Assembly: GCF_005517195.1 (NCBI RefSeq)
Contig: NZ_CP040244.1
Location: forward strand, 5,412,001-5,476,000
Reading direction: 5' to 3'
From: Streptomyces vilmorinianum
GTDB taxonomy: Bacteria > Actinomycetota > Actinomycetes > Streptomycetales > Streptomycetaceae
DNA length: 64,000 nt
Position numbers and translations under genes: made by a program. Below are positions 45,418 through 53,904 of this stretch, piece by piece (positions within the stretch are counted from its first letter, which is position 1; every line of letters starts with the position of its first letter). The notes beneath the pieces were generated by a model, which ran no database searches, was not told the origin of the DNA, and saw only the letters and a program-made list of their open reading frames with translations.

Positions 45418-46736
45418 ACGGCCACGAGTCCGTCCTGGAGGGCTTCCCGCAGCAGGTTCTCGGCGCCGGGACGGAGCCGGGCGGTCAGCGGCAGGTGCTT
45501 GATGCCGGCGACGAAGTTGGACTCCAGGTGGGCGACGGGGCCCGCGACCCGGAACTCCTCCACGACCCGCACGATCTCCTCGAAGAGGATGTTCAGCGCG
45601 ACCTTCGCCAGCGGGGCGCCGATGCAGTAGTGCGGGCCGAAGCCGAAGGCGACGTGCCGGTTGGGGCGGCGGGTGATGTCGAAGCGGTACGGGTCGGGGA
45701 AGACGTCCTCGTCGCGGTTGGCCGAGCCGAGCCAGGTGACGAGCGCGTCGCCCTCCTTGATCCGGACACCGCCCAGTTCGAGGTCGCGCACGGCGTAGCG
45801 CATGAAGTGGTTGGCGGGCGAGGACCAGCGCAGTCCCTCGTCCACGGCGCCGGGCACCAGGGAGGGGTCGGCGAGCAGCCGCGCGTACTCCTCGGGGTGT
45901 TCGATGAGGGCGAGGACGGTGGCGGCGACGGCGTGCGGGGTGGTGACGTTGGCGCCGAGCAGCAGGCTGTAGCAGTTGAAGACGATCTCGTCGTGGCGCA
46001 GGCGCCGGCCGCCGGCCTCCATGCCGATGAGGAAGCCGACCAGGTCGTCGTCGCCACCGGGGTGGCGGCGGACGAACCGCGAGAAGTAGTCGAAGAGTTC
46101 GTGGTGTGCGGCGACGAGCGTGCCGTGAGCGCTGCCCTCCTGGAACTCGCTGTCGGAGGGCGCGATGGCCATGGAGGTGAGCTTGGTCAGTCGCGGCCAG
46201 TCCCGCTCGGGCAGCCCCATCAGGGTGCCGGTGAACGCCATGGGGAAGTCGGCGGCGGCGGCCGCGATGTCCCAGGTCCCGCCGTCGAGGAGGTGCGCGA
46301 GCATGCGACGGTGCACGATGCGGCGGATCTGCGGCCGGCGCTCCTTCATGGCGCGGTGCGACATGACCTTCATCAGCGGTTCGCGCATCGCGGTGTGCAC
46401 CGGCGGGTCGCTGGCGGCCATCATCTTGCCGCCGGCCGGGTCCTGGGAGCCGAGGATGCTGAGCAGGGTGCCGCGGCTGGAGGTGAACCGGGTGTGGTCG
46501 CGCAGGACGTCGTTGACGTCGTGGTACTTGGTGATCGACCAGAAGGAGCGGCCGTCGGGGAGGGTCTGGCGGTGCACGGGCGCCTGCCGGCGCAGGGTGT
46601 GCCAGATCCGGTGGGGGTCGCCGGTGGCGTACAGGGCGGGGTCGAAGAGGTCGACGGTGTCCAGGTCGATCTCGGGACCGGAGTAGGAGGGGGCCGTGTC
46701 GTCGGTCCCGGCGTGGTCGGGGACGGTGATCCTCAC
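45414..46736 (-). CDS. Cytochrome P450, probable aminoacyl-PCP hydroxylase
   Basis: 440 residues. Heme ligand loop FGFGPHYCIGAPLA (about 365), E-x-x-R in VDEGLRWSSP (about 295), and I-helix GANVTTPHAVAA (about 253), where Val takes the place of the usual acidic residue. GTG start overlaps the stop of the free A-PCP gene. Family knowledge: a P450 beside a free A-PCP didomain and MbtH usually beta-hydroxylates the PCP-bound amino acid (NovI, NikQ type). Redox partners are not encoded here. Confidence 0.88.
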   Translation of the reverse strand: MRITVPDHAGTDDTAPSYSGPEIDLDTVDLFDPALYATGDPHRIWHTLRRQAPVHRQTLPDGRSFWSITKYHDVNDVLRDHTRFTSSRGTLLSILGSQDPAGGKMMAASDPPVHTAMREPLMKVMSHRAMKERRPQIRRIVHRRMLAHLLDGGTWDIAAAAADFPMAFTGTLMGLPERDWPRLTKLTSMAIAPSDSEFQEGSAHGTLVAAHHELFDYFSRFVRRHPGGDDDLVGFLIGMEAGGRRLRHDEIVFNCYSLLLGANVTTPHAVAATVLALIEHPEEYARLLADPSLVPGAVDEGLRWSSPANHFMRYAVRDLELGGVRIKEGDALVTWLGSANRDEDVFPDPYRFDITRRPNRHVAFGFGPHYCIGAPLAKVALNILFEEIVRVVEEFRVAGPVAHLESNFVAGIKHLPLTARLRPGAENLLREALQDGLVAV

Positions 46737-48514
46737 CGCTTCAGCTCCTCGATGGTCAGGGCGAGTTCGCCCACGGTGGGGTTCTCGTAGAAGGCGCGCG
46801 CGGTGATGTCGACGCCCCACAGGGCGGATATGCGCGCGGTGATCTGGGTGGCCATGAGGGAGTGGCCGCCGAGCTCGAAGAAGTCGTCGTCGACGCCGAT
46901 CTCGTCGATCTCCATCAGGTCGCCCCAGATCTCGGCGAGGGCGCTCTCGATCTCGCTGCCGGGGGCCCGGTAGTCGCTGCCGAGGTCCGGCCGGTCGCGG
47001 AAGATCTCGTGGGCCAGGGCGGCCCGGTCGACCTTGCCGTTGGGGGTGAGCGGCAGGGCGGTCATGCGGACGAACGCGCCGGGCACCAGGTACGGGGGCA
47101 GGGTGCGGGCGAGTCCACCGCGCAGCTCCGGGACGGACAGGCCCTGGTCGCTGACGTAGAAGGCGACGAGGCGGCGGCCCATGCGCGCGTGCTCCTGCGC
47201 GATCACGGCGGCGTCGGAGATCTCGGGGCGGGCGAGCAGCGCCGCCTCGACCTCGCCGGGCTCGACCCGGAAGCCGCGGATCTTGACCTGGTTGTCGACC
47301 CGGCCGAGGAACTCGAGGACGCCGTCGGCCCGGCGGCGGACCAGATCGCCGGTGCGGTAGTACGTTCCGCCGGCCCGGGCATCGGGTGAGCCGGCGGAGG
47401 CTGTGGGGTCGGTCACGAAACGCTCGGCGGTCAGGTCGGGCCGGCCGAGGTAGCCGAGTGCCACGCCCTCGCCGCCCGCGTACAGCTCACCGGTCTCGCC
47501 GTCGGCGACCGGCCTGCCCTGCTCGTCGAGGACGAGGACGGTGGTGCCGGTGACCGGGCGGCCGATGGGGACGGTGTCGGTGTCGACCTCCTCCGTCATC
47601 ACGTGGCAGCAGGTGAAGGTGGTGTTCTCGGTGGGGCCGTAGCCGTTGACGATCCGGCAGCCCGGGAGGGCGGCCAGCGCCTTGTTCACATGGGGTACGG
47701 AGAGCACGTCGCCGCCCGCGAGCAGCCGGCGCACGCCGGTGAGCCGGTGCAGCGGGCCCTCCACCATCTGGTGGAACAGTCCCGCGGTCAGCCACATGAC
47801 GGTGACACCCTCGGCCTCGACGGTGTCGGCGAGCTGGTCGAGGGTGGGGTCGAAGGCGGGGTGGACGGCGAGCCGGGCGCCGTTGAGGAGCGGTGCCCAG
47901 ATCTCCAGGGTGGACGCGTCGAAGGCAATCGGCGCGAACTGGAGCATGACGTCGTCGGGCCCGATGGTGAGGAAGTTGGGCTCGGTGACCAGGCGCAGGA
48001 CGGCGCGGTGCGGCACGACGACGCCCTTGGGGACGCCGGTGGAGCCGGAGGTGTAGGCGATGTACGCGGGGCGCTCCGGGTCGGCGGGCAGCGCCGGGTC
48101 GGTGTCGGGCTGCCGGTCGCGGTCCGGGTCGTCGGCGTCGAGGACGAGGGGCCCGTCGACGAGTCCGTCGAAGACGCCGGCGAAGGACCGCTGGGTGAGG
48201 AGCACCTCGATCCCGGCGTCCGTGAGGATGGCCCGGTGCCGCTCCTGGGGCTGCTTGGGGTCGAGGGCGACGTAGGCGCCGCCGGCCTTGAGGACGGCGA
48301 GCAGCGCGGTGATCAGCCGGGGCGAGCGCTCCAGGCACAGTCCGACGTGGGCGCCCGGGCCGACACCGCGGGCGCGCAGCTGGTGCGCGAGCCGGTTGGC
48401 CGCCGCGTTGAGCTCCGCGTAGGTGAGCCGCTCCGGGCCGCGGGCGAGTGCGATGGCGTCGGGGGTGCGGGCCGCCTGGGCCTCGAACCGGCCGTCGATG
48501 GAAAGGGTGGTCAA
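46733..48514 (-). CDS. Free-standing NRPS A-PCP didomain
   Basis: 593 residues, no condensation domain. A domain about 1-500: YTSGSTGVPKG (about 158), FDASTLEIW (about 200), GYGPTENTTF (about 293). Hand-read code D-A-L-W-L-G-G-T-F-K, which resembles valine-type codes (DAxW-GGTFK). PCP about 515-590 (GGHSLMATQ). Start is TTG at 48514 with AAGGA upstream; an in-frame ATG is not available nearby. The acyl-PCP is probably hydroxylated by the P450 next door and donated to the first NRPS C domain. Confidence 0.88.
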   Translation of the reverse strand: MTTLSIDGRFEAQAARTPDAIALARGPERLTYAELNAAANRLAHQLRARGVGPGAHVGLCLERSPRLITALLAVLKAGGAYVALDPKQPQERHRAILTDAGIEVLLTQRSFAGVFDGLVDGPLVLDADDPDRDRQPDTDPALPADPERPAYIAYTSGSTGVPKGVVVPHRAVLRLVTEPNFLTIGPDDVMLQFAPIAFDASTLEIWAPLLNGARLAVHPAFDPTLDQLADTVEAEGVTVMWLTAGLFHQMVEGPLHRLTGVRRLLAGGDVLSVPHVNKALAALPGCRIVNGYGPTENTTFTCCHVMTEEVDTDTVPIGRPVTGTTVLVLDEQGRPVADGETGELYAGGEGVALGYLGRPDLTAERFVTDPTASAGSPDARAGGTYYRTGDLVRRRADGVLEFLGRVDNQVKIRGFRVEPGEVEAALLARPEISDAAVIAQEHARMGRRLVAFYVSDQGLSVPELRGGLARTLPPYLVPGAFVRMTALPLTPNGKVDRAALAHEIFRDRPDLGSDYRAPGSEIESALAEIWGDLMEIDEIGVDDDFFELGGHSLMATQITARISALWGVDITARAFYENPTVGELALTIEELKR

Positions 48515-48606
48515 GACGGGATCCTTCTGCCGCGAATGGACGAGGGACGGGCCGCCGCGTACGGACGGGCACGCGAACGGTGGGAGGGTGCCGGCGCCGG
48601 TGGCCG

Positions 48607-48825
48607 TCAGGGGGTGTCGCCGGCCGCGCTCGACACGCGCAGGCTCAGCGGACGCATGTCGGTCCAGACCTCGGCGACGTATGCCAGGCACGCGTCCTTG
48701 GGGCCCTGCTTCCCGGCAGCGCGCCAGCCGCGCGGGAGCGCCTTGCGGGCCGGCCAGAGGGAGTACTGCTCCTCGTCGTTGACGACGACGGCGTACTCCG
48801 TGGAATCCGCTTCCTCGGTCGACAT
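48607..48825 (-). CDS. MbtH-like protein
   Basis: 72 residues, the small chaperone-activator of NRPS A domains. Signature residues: NDEEQYSLWP (about 17-26), GWRAAG, ACLAYVAEVWTDMRP. Its position before the free A-PCP gene suggests that this A domain (and perhaps the two later ones) need it. ATG with AGAAAGGGAA upstream. Appears to be the first gene of the long minus operon. Confidence 0.95.
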   Translation of the reverse strand: MSTEEADSTEYAVVVNDEEQYSLWPARKALPRGWRAAGKQGPKDACLAYVAEVWTDMRPLSLRVSSAAGDTP

Positions 48826-48964
48826 CGCGATTCCCTTTCTCCTGGTTCCGGTGCCGGTGCGTCCCGCGGTCTCGTCGGCACGGCGTGAGGTTCCTGAAAG
48901 CTATGGCGCGGCACGGTGGTTGTGCGTCCACGCCGTGGTGGATTCCCGGCGTCGCGGGACGAGC

Positions 48965-49780
48965 TCAGACGTGGACGGGCCGGACGCCGGGTGTAGCCGT
49001 GTCGTTGACGGCGGCCCACACGGCGGACGCGTGGGCGACGAGCCGTCCGTCGGTCGTGTAGAGGGCGGTGGCGTTGACCGCGGTGCGGCCGCTGCGGCGC
49101 AGCCGGCGGCCGAGGACGACGTACGTGTGGCCGGCCTCGGGCGGTTCGGTGACGCGGGCGGTCATCCGGCTGAGGACCATCGGCTCCAGGGCGGGGTCCG
49201 AGGTCCAGCCGCCGGGGCAGTCGAGCGCCGCCCACAGGACCGGCCCCCGCACCCGTCCGTCGGGGTCGGTGACCGTGTCGTCCGGCGTCCAGGCGCAGGC
49301 CACGGTGGCGGTGGTGCCTGCGGCGGTGTGGGTGTCGGTGCCCGCGTCGGTGCCTGCGTCCGTACGGTCGGCCAGGAGGCCGGGCCGCATCCGCAGCCCG
49401 TCGGACGGGCCGCGGTCGACTCCGCACACGAAGCAGGTGGGGAAGGGGTGGCCGTCCTCCCCGTGGAAGCGGCCGGAGGCCGCGGTGGCCTCGGCGAGGG
49501 ACACGGGCGGCAGCACCTCGATCGCCCCGCCGCCGGCGGTGACCGTGGCGATCAGTGTGTCGCCGTCCCGGATCTGGGAGCGGCGCCCGCCGGGGTGGAA
49601 GGTCAACGGGGTGTCGAGCGGCGGCGGCGCGAGCAGGGTGACGGCGGCGTCGTCGCCGTGCGTGCCGGCGCCGAGCGCGGCGAACAGTCCGCAGGCGTAC
49701 CCGCCGTTGGCGGAATCCGGCGGCCCGTTGAAGCGTCGCCCGATGGTGAACGTACGGATCTCCTGGGCTTCTTGGGCCAT
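48965..49780 (-). CDS. Hotdog-fold thioesterase-like protein
   Basis: 271 residues with double-hotdog character (acyl-CoA thioesterase 2/PaaI-like). FNGPPDSANGGYACGL near residue 18; HPFPTCFVCGVDRGPSDGLRM (key residues CFVCG, about 112) is a conserved feature of an actinobacterial group of this fold. There is a short Asp/Thr/Gly-rich repeat at about 135-155 (AGTDAGTD). It lies 139 bp upstream of mbtH. Role not known: acyl-thioester hydrolysis or binding is possible. Confidence 0.72.
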   Translation of the reverse strand: MAQEAQEIRTFTIGRRFNGPPDSANGGYACGLFAALGAGTHGDDAAVTLLAPPPLDTPLTFHPGGRRSQIRDGDTLIATVTAGGGAIEVLPPVSLAEATAASGRFHGEDGHPFPTCFVCGVDRGPSDGLRMRPGLLADRTDAGTDAGTDTHTAAGTTATVACAWTPDDTVTDPDGRVRGPVLWAALDCPGGWTSDPALEPMVLSRMTARVTEPPEAGHTYVVLGRRLRRSGRTAVNATALYTTDGRLVAHASAVWAAVNDTATPGVRPVHV

Positions 49781-49813
49781 GGTGGTTCGTGGTTCCCCTT
49801 CTCGCCCGGCCTG

Positions 49814-50488
49814 TCAGGCGGCCTGGCTCATCAGCCCGGCCTGGTAGGCGAAGGCCACCAGCTGGGCGCGGTCCTTGAGGTCGAGCTTGTGGCGGATGCG
49901 GTGCAGGTGGGTACGGACGGTGCTGATCCCGATGTAGAGCTCGCCGGCCACGTCGTCGATCGTCAGGCCGCGGCCGATGAGCTGGAGCACCTCGCGCTCG
50001 CGTGCGGTGAGGGCGTCCACCTCGGGGTGGGCGGAGGCGGACCGCGGGGCGGCGCCGCGCTCGCGCAGCCAGCCGACGAGCCGGTCGACGATCTCGGGGG
50101 CGAGGACGGTACGGCCGCGGGCCACGCCCCGGGTGGCGGCGATCACCTCGTCGCTGGTGGCGTCCCGGTTGATGAGCCCCTTGGCGCCCTCGCGCAGCAG
50201 GTCCATCACCATCAGGTCGTCGTACTCCGAGTGGAAGACGACCGGATGGGGCGGCGGACCGTACGGGCCGTCGAGTGCGCCGAGCCGGCGGATCAGGTCG
50301 AGCCCGGGTTCGAGTTCGGCGAGTCCGATGAGGACGACGTCCGGGCGGTGGTGCCGGGAGAGGGCGACGGTCTGCATGCAGCTGTCGGTGGTGGCCACGA
50401 CATGGGTGTCGGGCAGTGCGTCCAGCAGCGTGCGCAGCCCGTCGCGCATCAGGGGCAGTTGGTCACAGATGAGAACTTTGATGGACAC
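49814..50488 (-). CDS. Atypical NarL-type response regulator
   Basis: 224 residues: receiver-like domain about 1-120 and LuxR/GerE HTH about 155-215 (LTAREREVLQLIGRGLTIDD). N-terminal VLICDQLPLMRDG keeps the acidic patch, but the phospho-acceptor Asp at the end of strand 3 is replaced (VVLIGLAEL) and the strand-5 Lys region reads GLINRDAT. It is thus unlikely to be controlled by phosphorylation. No sensor kinase adjacent. GTG 50488 with GAGGAG upstream. Likely a cluster regulator; targets unknown. Confidence 0.85.
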   Translation of the reverse strand: MSIKVLICDQLPLMRDGLRTLLDALPDTHVVATTDSCMQTVALSRHHRPDVVLIGLAELEPGLDLIRRLGALDGPYGPPPHPVVFHSEYDDLMVMDLLREGAKGLINRDATSDEVIAATRGVARGRTVLAPEIVDRLVGWLRERGAAPRSASAHPEVDALTAREREVLQLIGRGLTIDDVAGELYIGISTVRTHLHRIRHKLDLKDRAQLVAFAYQAGLMSQAA

Positions 50489-50668
50489 GGAAGGATCACT
50501 CCTCGCGTTCGCCAGAACAGCGATCTGGCCGTGGCCTTGTGGGCCACACAGGGACGGCGCTGCGGGGGCGAACAGGTGGTGCCGTGGGGCGGACGCGCGC
50601 GTCCGCCCCACCGGGCCGGCCGGTCCCCCTTTCTTCTCCGGCCGGCTGGGACCGTCAGGTCCCGGCGG

Positions 50669-50947
50669 TCACGCGCCGGGCGCCGGCCAGCTGATGTCGT
50701 CGGACGAGCCGTTGACGGAGGCGTCGCCGGCCCCCTGCACCGGGGCGGCCGGGCTCGGCCAGCTGATGTCGCCCGCGACGACGACGGTCGACGAACCGTC
50801 GCCTCCCGGGGCGGGCGGCGTCACGGGCCAGCTGATGTCGCCGAGCGGCTGCGCCAGCGAGACGCTGCCGACGGTGGCGCCGGTCCCGGCGATCGTCGCG
50901 ATCAGAGCGGTCGCGGCGATGCCGACGATGCGCGGGTACTTCTTCAC
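50669..50947 (-). CDS. Small secreted protein with three DISWP repeats (putative pro-peptide signal)
   Basis: 92 residues, GTG start with GGGGAGAA upstream. Signal peptide: KK at 2-3, hydrophobic stretch about 8-28, cleavage probably near SVSLA-QP (about 32). The mature part, about 60 residues, carries three copies of DISWP: GDISWPVTPP, GDISWPSPAA and DDISWPAPGA (at the C-terminus), separated by Gly/Ala/Pro/Ser linkers. No enzyme domain. It is divergent from an XRE regulator with a helical-repeat C-terminus and shares its control region, the layout of RRNPP-type peptide signalling genes. The signalling role is inference. Confidence 0.8.
   Translation of the reverse strand: MKKYPRIVGIAATALIATIAGTGATVGSVSLAQPLGDISWPVTPPAPGGDGSSTVVVAGDISWPSPAAPVQGAGDASVNGSSDDISWPAPGA
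50685..50840 (-). repeat. 15-bp perfect repeat, three copies, within the secreted-protein gene
   Basis: GGCCAGCTGATGTCG on the plus strand at 50685-50699, 50757-50771 and 50826-50840. Coding strand gives DISWP each time with identical codons while the linkers differ, suggesting recent duplication or strong selection on the pentapeptide. Confidence 0.93.
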
Positions 50948-51019
50948 TACTTCTCCCCAAAAGAGTGTCGCTGGTTCGGCGGTCCACGGACTCCCCGTCC
51001 GGCTGCCGCCACGCGGATC

Positions 51020-51048
51020 AAGCTACTGACTCGATCCACGGTTGGCAA
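51020..51048 (-). promoter_or_regulatory. Predicted promoter of the secreted-protein gene
   Basis: Reading the minus strand: -35 TTGCCA (51048-51043), 17-bp spacer, -10 TAGCTT (51025-51020). Transcription would start about 65 nt before the GTG. The -35 overlaps the inverted repeat TGGCAA-N4-TTGCCA. Confidence 0.55.
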
Positions 51049-51058
51049 TATTTTGCCA
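51043..51058. promoter_or_regulatory. Inverted-repeat operator TGGCAATATTTTGCCA
   Basis: Perfect 6-bp arms with TATT between. Same half-site and same 4-bp spacer as the direct repeat at 51197-51214, so both are probable binding sites for the adjacent XRE regulator. Confidence 0.6.
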
Positions 51059-51196
51059 TGTGGTTGACAGGCAACTTCAGACATTCACCACCGAGGGGGC
51101 GCCGTCTATGCCCAGCTCATCACAGACAAACGCTCACGAGTGGCCTGAAATCCGCCGCATCGGCACGTCAGGTGCTCGTCTCAAACCGTTCCATGT

Positions 51197-51214
51197 TTGG
51201 CAATCTTTTGGCAA
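51197..51214. promoter_or_regulatory. Direct-repeat operator TTGGCAATCTTTTGGCAA
   Basis: Two TTGGCAA copies separated by TCTT. The second copy forms the -35 of the regulator's promoter, which suggests autoregulation. Confidence 0.55.
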
Positions 51215-51236
51215 CACTTTTGTCTTGGGCTAATCT
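51208..51236 (+). promoter_or_regulatory. Predicted promoter of the XRE regulator gene
   Basis: -35 TTGGCA (51208-51213), 17-bp spacer, -10 TAATCT (51231-51236), giving a leader of about 105 nt. The surrounding 51040-51240 region is AT-rich for this genome and holds no gene. Confidence 0.55.
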
Positions 51237-51348
51237 GAGCTGTCAAATCAGCCCCACGCTAAGGTGTCATCGCCGCGCCTTCACGGCTTCCTCGCCGTGC
51301 GCGCGGCCGGCACACGGCTGGGCCCACACAGGCTTGAGGATTGATCAC

Positions 51349-52593
51349 ATGCTGGAACAGCCGTCATTCGGCCGGCGGCTCAGGCAGATGCGAACCGAGC
51401 GCGGCCTGTCCCAGGCCGCACTCGCGGGCGACGGCATGTCCACCGGCTACCTGTCCCGGCTGGAGTCCGGAGCCCGGCAACCCACCGAGCGTGTGGTCGC
51501 CTATCTCGCCGGTCGGCTCGGGATCACAGCCACGGACTTCGAGGAGCCGAAGGCCGGTTCACTGGCCCAGGCCCTCACCGTCGCCGCGTCCTCGGCGTCC
51601 GATGCCGCCGTGTTCGCACTCGTCGGCGCCCTCGCCTCCGGGGAGGACCAGGACCGGGCGCTGCGCTGGCAGGGCCTCTGGCTGCTCGCCCGCGCCGAAC
51701 GCCAGAACGGCGACAGCCCCGCCGAACTGGCCCACCTGGAAGAGCTCGTGGAGCTCGGCGAAGCTCTCGGCCTGCCCGAACTGCGCGCCCGCGCCCACAC
51801 CCAACTCGCGCGCTGCCTGCGGTCGATGGGCGACATCACCCGCGCCGCGGGCATCGCCGCCGACGCCTACCGCATCGCCTCCGAGGCCGAACTCTCCGTC
51901 CACGACACGGCGTCCGCCCTGCTCGCCCTCGTGGCCGTCGAGACGGAGGCCGGCCGGCTGGCCGACGCCCAGTCACATGCCGACGAACTGCGCGCCCTGA
52001 CCCAGGAGGAGACCGGCACCCTGCCGATCGAAGCCCTGTGGACCGCCTCCACCGTCCGCCTCCGCCAAGGCGACCACACCGCTGCCCGGGCCCTCCTGGA
52101 GGAAGCCCTGGAGCGCATGGACAGCCACGACAGCCTGCTGCTGTGGATGCGGCTGCGTCTCGCCGCGGCCTCCCTCCACCTCCAGCAGAACCCGCCCGAC
52201 ACCGCGCGGGCCGCCTACCGCCTCGCCGAGATCGAGCCCGTCCTCGCCCTCATCGGCACTCCCCTGCACAGCCAGGAGATGACCCTCCTCCAGGCGCAGA
52301 TCGCCTTCCACGAGGGCCATGACGCCGAGGCGCGCAGGCTGCACGACAGCCTCACCGACCCGTCGACCGAGTCCGCCTGCCGGATGACCTTCCGCGACCG
52401 CGTCACCCTCGCGGTCCTGCACAACCGCCTCCTCGCCCGCGAAGGCCATCTCGACGAAGCCATCGCGGGCCTCCAGCAGCTCGGCCACGACACGCACGCC
52501 GGCTCCAACATCGACATCGCGGCCGAGATCTGGCGCGTCCTCGCGGAACTCCTCGCCACCACCCGCCCGACCACCCCGCCGAAGGACGCGTGA
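51349..52593 (+). CDS. XRE-family regulator with TPR-like helical repeat domain
   Basis: 414 residues. HTH_3 domain about 8-62 (FGRRLRQMRTERGLSQAALA, then STGYLSRLESGARQPTERVV). Residues about 75-410 are alpha-helical repeats of TPR type, visible as repeated A-L-A-E/ARA patterns (LRARAHTQLARCLRSMGD, HTAARALLEEALERMD, DEAIAGLQQLG). HTH plus C-terminal TPR is the architecture of RRNPP regulators (PlcR, Rgg, NprR) that bind short imported peptides. Divergent from the DISWP secreted protein and sharing TTGGCAA operators with it. ATG at 51349 after TTGAGGA. Could instead sense another ligand. Confidence 0.9.
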   Translation: MLEQPSFGRRLRQMRTERGLSQAALAGDGMSTGYLSRLESGARQPTERVVAYLAGRLGITATDFEEPKAGSLAQALTVAASSASDAAVFALVGALASGEDQDRALRWQGLWLLARAERQNGDSPAELAHLEELVELGEALGLPELRARAHTQLARCLRSMGDITRAAGIAADAYRIASEAELSVHDTASALLALVAVETEAGRLADAQSHADELRALTQEETGTLPIEALWTASTVRLRQGDHTAARALLEEALERMDSHDSLLLWMRLRLAAASLHLQQNPPDTARAAYRLAEIEPVLALIGTPLHSQEMTLLQAQIAFHEGHDAEARRLHDSLTDPSTESACRMTFRDRVTLAVLHNRLLAREGHLDEAIAGLQQLGHDTHAGSNIDIAAEIWRVLAELLATTRPTTPPKDA

Positions 52594-52638
52594 CCACGGG
52601 CGCGGACCGAGGGTGTGTCACCTACGCGGCGGCGCAGC

Positions 52639-53904
52639 TCACCGTGCGGGTGGCACAGCGGCCCGGCGATGCTGGAGGTTGACGGCCGAAGCCTTGGCCA
52701 GCGCCACGGGGTTCAAGAATCGCAGCGGACCGATCAGGCGGGATCCGAACAGATGCATGTGCCGCGCCACCGACTCATCGCGCGCTGCCGCCGAGAACAT
52801 CAGCCGCTCCATGGGATTGAACGGACGGGCCTTGGCGAAGTCGGCGGCCAGGTACTGGTGACCGCCCAGCCGGCGCCGGTGTCTGCGTGCGTACGCCACG
52901 AGCGACCTGTCGAGGTCGCCCCGACCGGCTGCGGCCGAGGCGACCGCCTCTGCCAACCAGTGCGCGGACTGCAGAGCCCACCCGCATCCCACGCCCCACA
53001 GAGGGTCGCCGGTCAGGGCGGCGTCGCCGATGAGCGCGAGGCCCGGCGCGGTCGGCTTGCGGCTGTGGAGCGGGTAGTTGACCGTGCCGGTGATCTTCGT
53101 GATGCGCTCGGCGGAGTCGATGGGCGGCGCCTCGGGCAGGGCGCGGACGAACGCGAGGAAGCTGCCCTCCAGGTCCTCCCGGAAGGCGGGCAGCCGCTTC
53201 TTGTCCGGGAGCACCGCGACGACCGTCACCCCGTCGTCGTTCGGAAACGCGTACGCCATGTCGGGCTCGAGGAACCAGGTGTGGGCGACCCCGCCGTGCA
53301 GCGGAAGGTCGCGGAAGTGCGCGAGATAGCCGAACCGCGCGTTCTCGTACAGCCGAGCAGGCACCCCGGCGAACTTCGCCACGGCCGAGTCCTTGCCGTC
53401 GGCGCCGACCACCAGACGGGCCCGGATCTCGCGCTCGCCCTGCGGCGTCGACGTGCGCACCCCTGAGATTCGCCCGGCTTCCCGGACCAGCCCGGTCACT
53501 TGATGACCGAGGAGCAGTTCGACGCCGGGGGTCTCCGCCGCATGGGACCTGATCAACGGGTCGAGGGTGCTGCGCCGAATGTTGTACCCGTACGGCAGTT
53601 CGGGGCCCGCCGGCGCGGCCCTCGGCTCGATCCACCCCCAGCGGGTGTGCCAACGGGCCAGGTTACGGACGGCCCCCGCCTTCTCGAGAGCGGGGACGAG
53701 GCCGAGTTCGTCCAGCACCGGGTAGGCGTTGGCCGTGAGGGAGTGAGTGCAGAGCACCTTGTACGCCTCGGGGTCCGAGCGGCGTTCCAACAGGGCGACG
53801 CGGACCCCGCGTCGAGCGAGCAGGATCGCCGCGGCGCAGCCGGCGAGGCTGGCTCCGCTGATGACGACGTCGTAGTCGTATGCCGCGCTCTCAGGCCTGG
53901 TCAT
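52639..53904 (-). CDS. FAD-dependent oxidoreductase, geranylgeranyl-reductase/halogenase-like
   Basis: 421 residues. FAD Rossmann motif VVISGASLAGCAAAILLARRG (key GASLAG, about 14), ARLVVGADGKDSAVA (about 165, GD-like motif) and LALIGDAALTGDPLWGVGCG (key GDA, about 295). The flavin monooxygenase PHBH-like fold is clear; typical substrates are aromatic or polyene-like. ATG at 53904 with AAGGGAC upstream. Convergent with the XRE gene (45 bp between stops). No cluster link is visible; may be a stand-alone tailoring or housekeeping enzyme. Confidence 0.82.
   Translation of the reverse strand: MTRPESAAYDYDVVISGASLAGCAAAILLARRGVRVALLERRSDPEAYKVLCTHSLTANAYPVLDELGLVPALEKAGAVRNLARWHTRWGWIEPRAAPAGPELPYGYNIRRSTLDPLIRSHAAETPGVELLLGHQVTGLVREAGRISGVRTSTPQGEREIRARLVVGADGKDSAVAKFAGVPARLYENARFGYLAHFRDLPLHGGVAHTWFLEPDMAYAFPNDDGVTVVAVLPDKKRLPAFREDLEGSFLAFVRALPEAPPIDSAERITKITGTVNYPLHSRKPTAPGLALIGDAALTGDPLWGVGCGWALQSAHWLAEAVASAAAGRGDLDRSLVAYARRHRRRLGGHQYLAADFAKARPFNPMERLMFSAAARDESVARHMHLFGSRLIGPLRFLNPVALAKASAVNLQHRRAAVPPAR

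Noticed and set aside
50685..50840. Three spaced 15-bp repeats as a CRISPR or protein-binding array
   Set aside because: Repeat and spacer lengths are wrong for CRISPR, and each repeat encodes DISWP in the same frame of a gene with a signal peptide.
51042..51233. Short plus-strand frame starting MAIFCHVVDRQ inside the divergent promoter region
   Set aside because: It lies over the operators and promoters, has no RBS and no similarity; the region is better read as regulatory.
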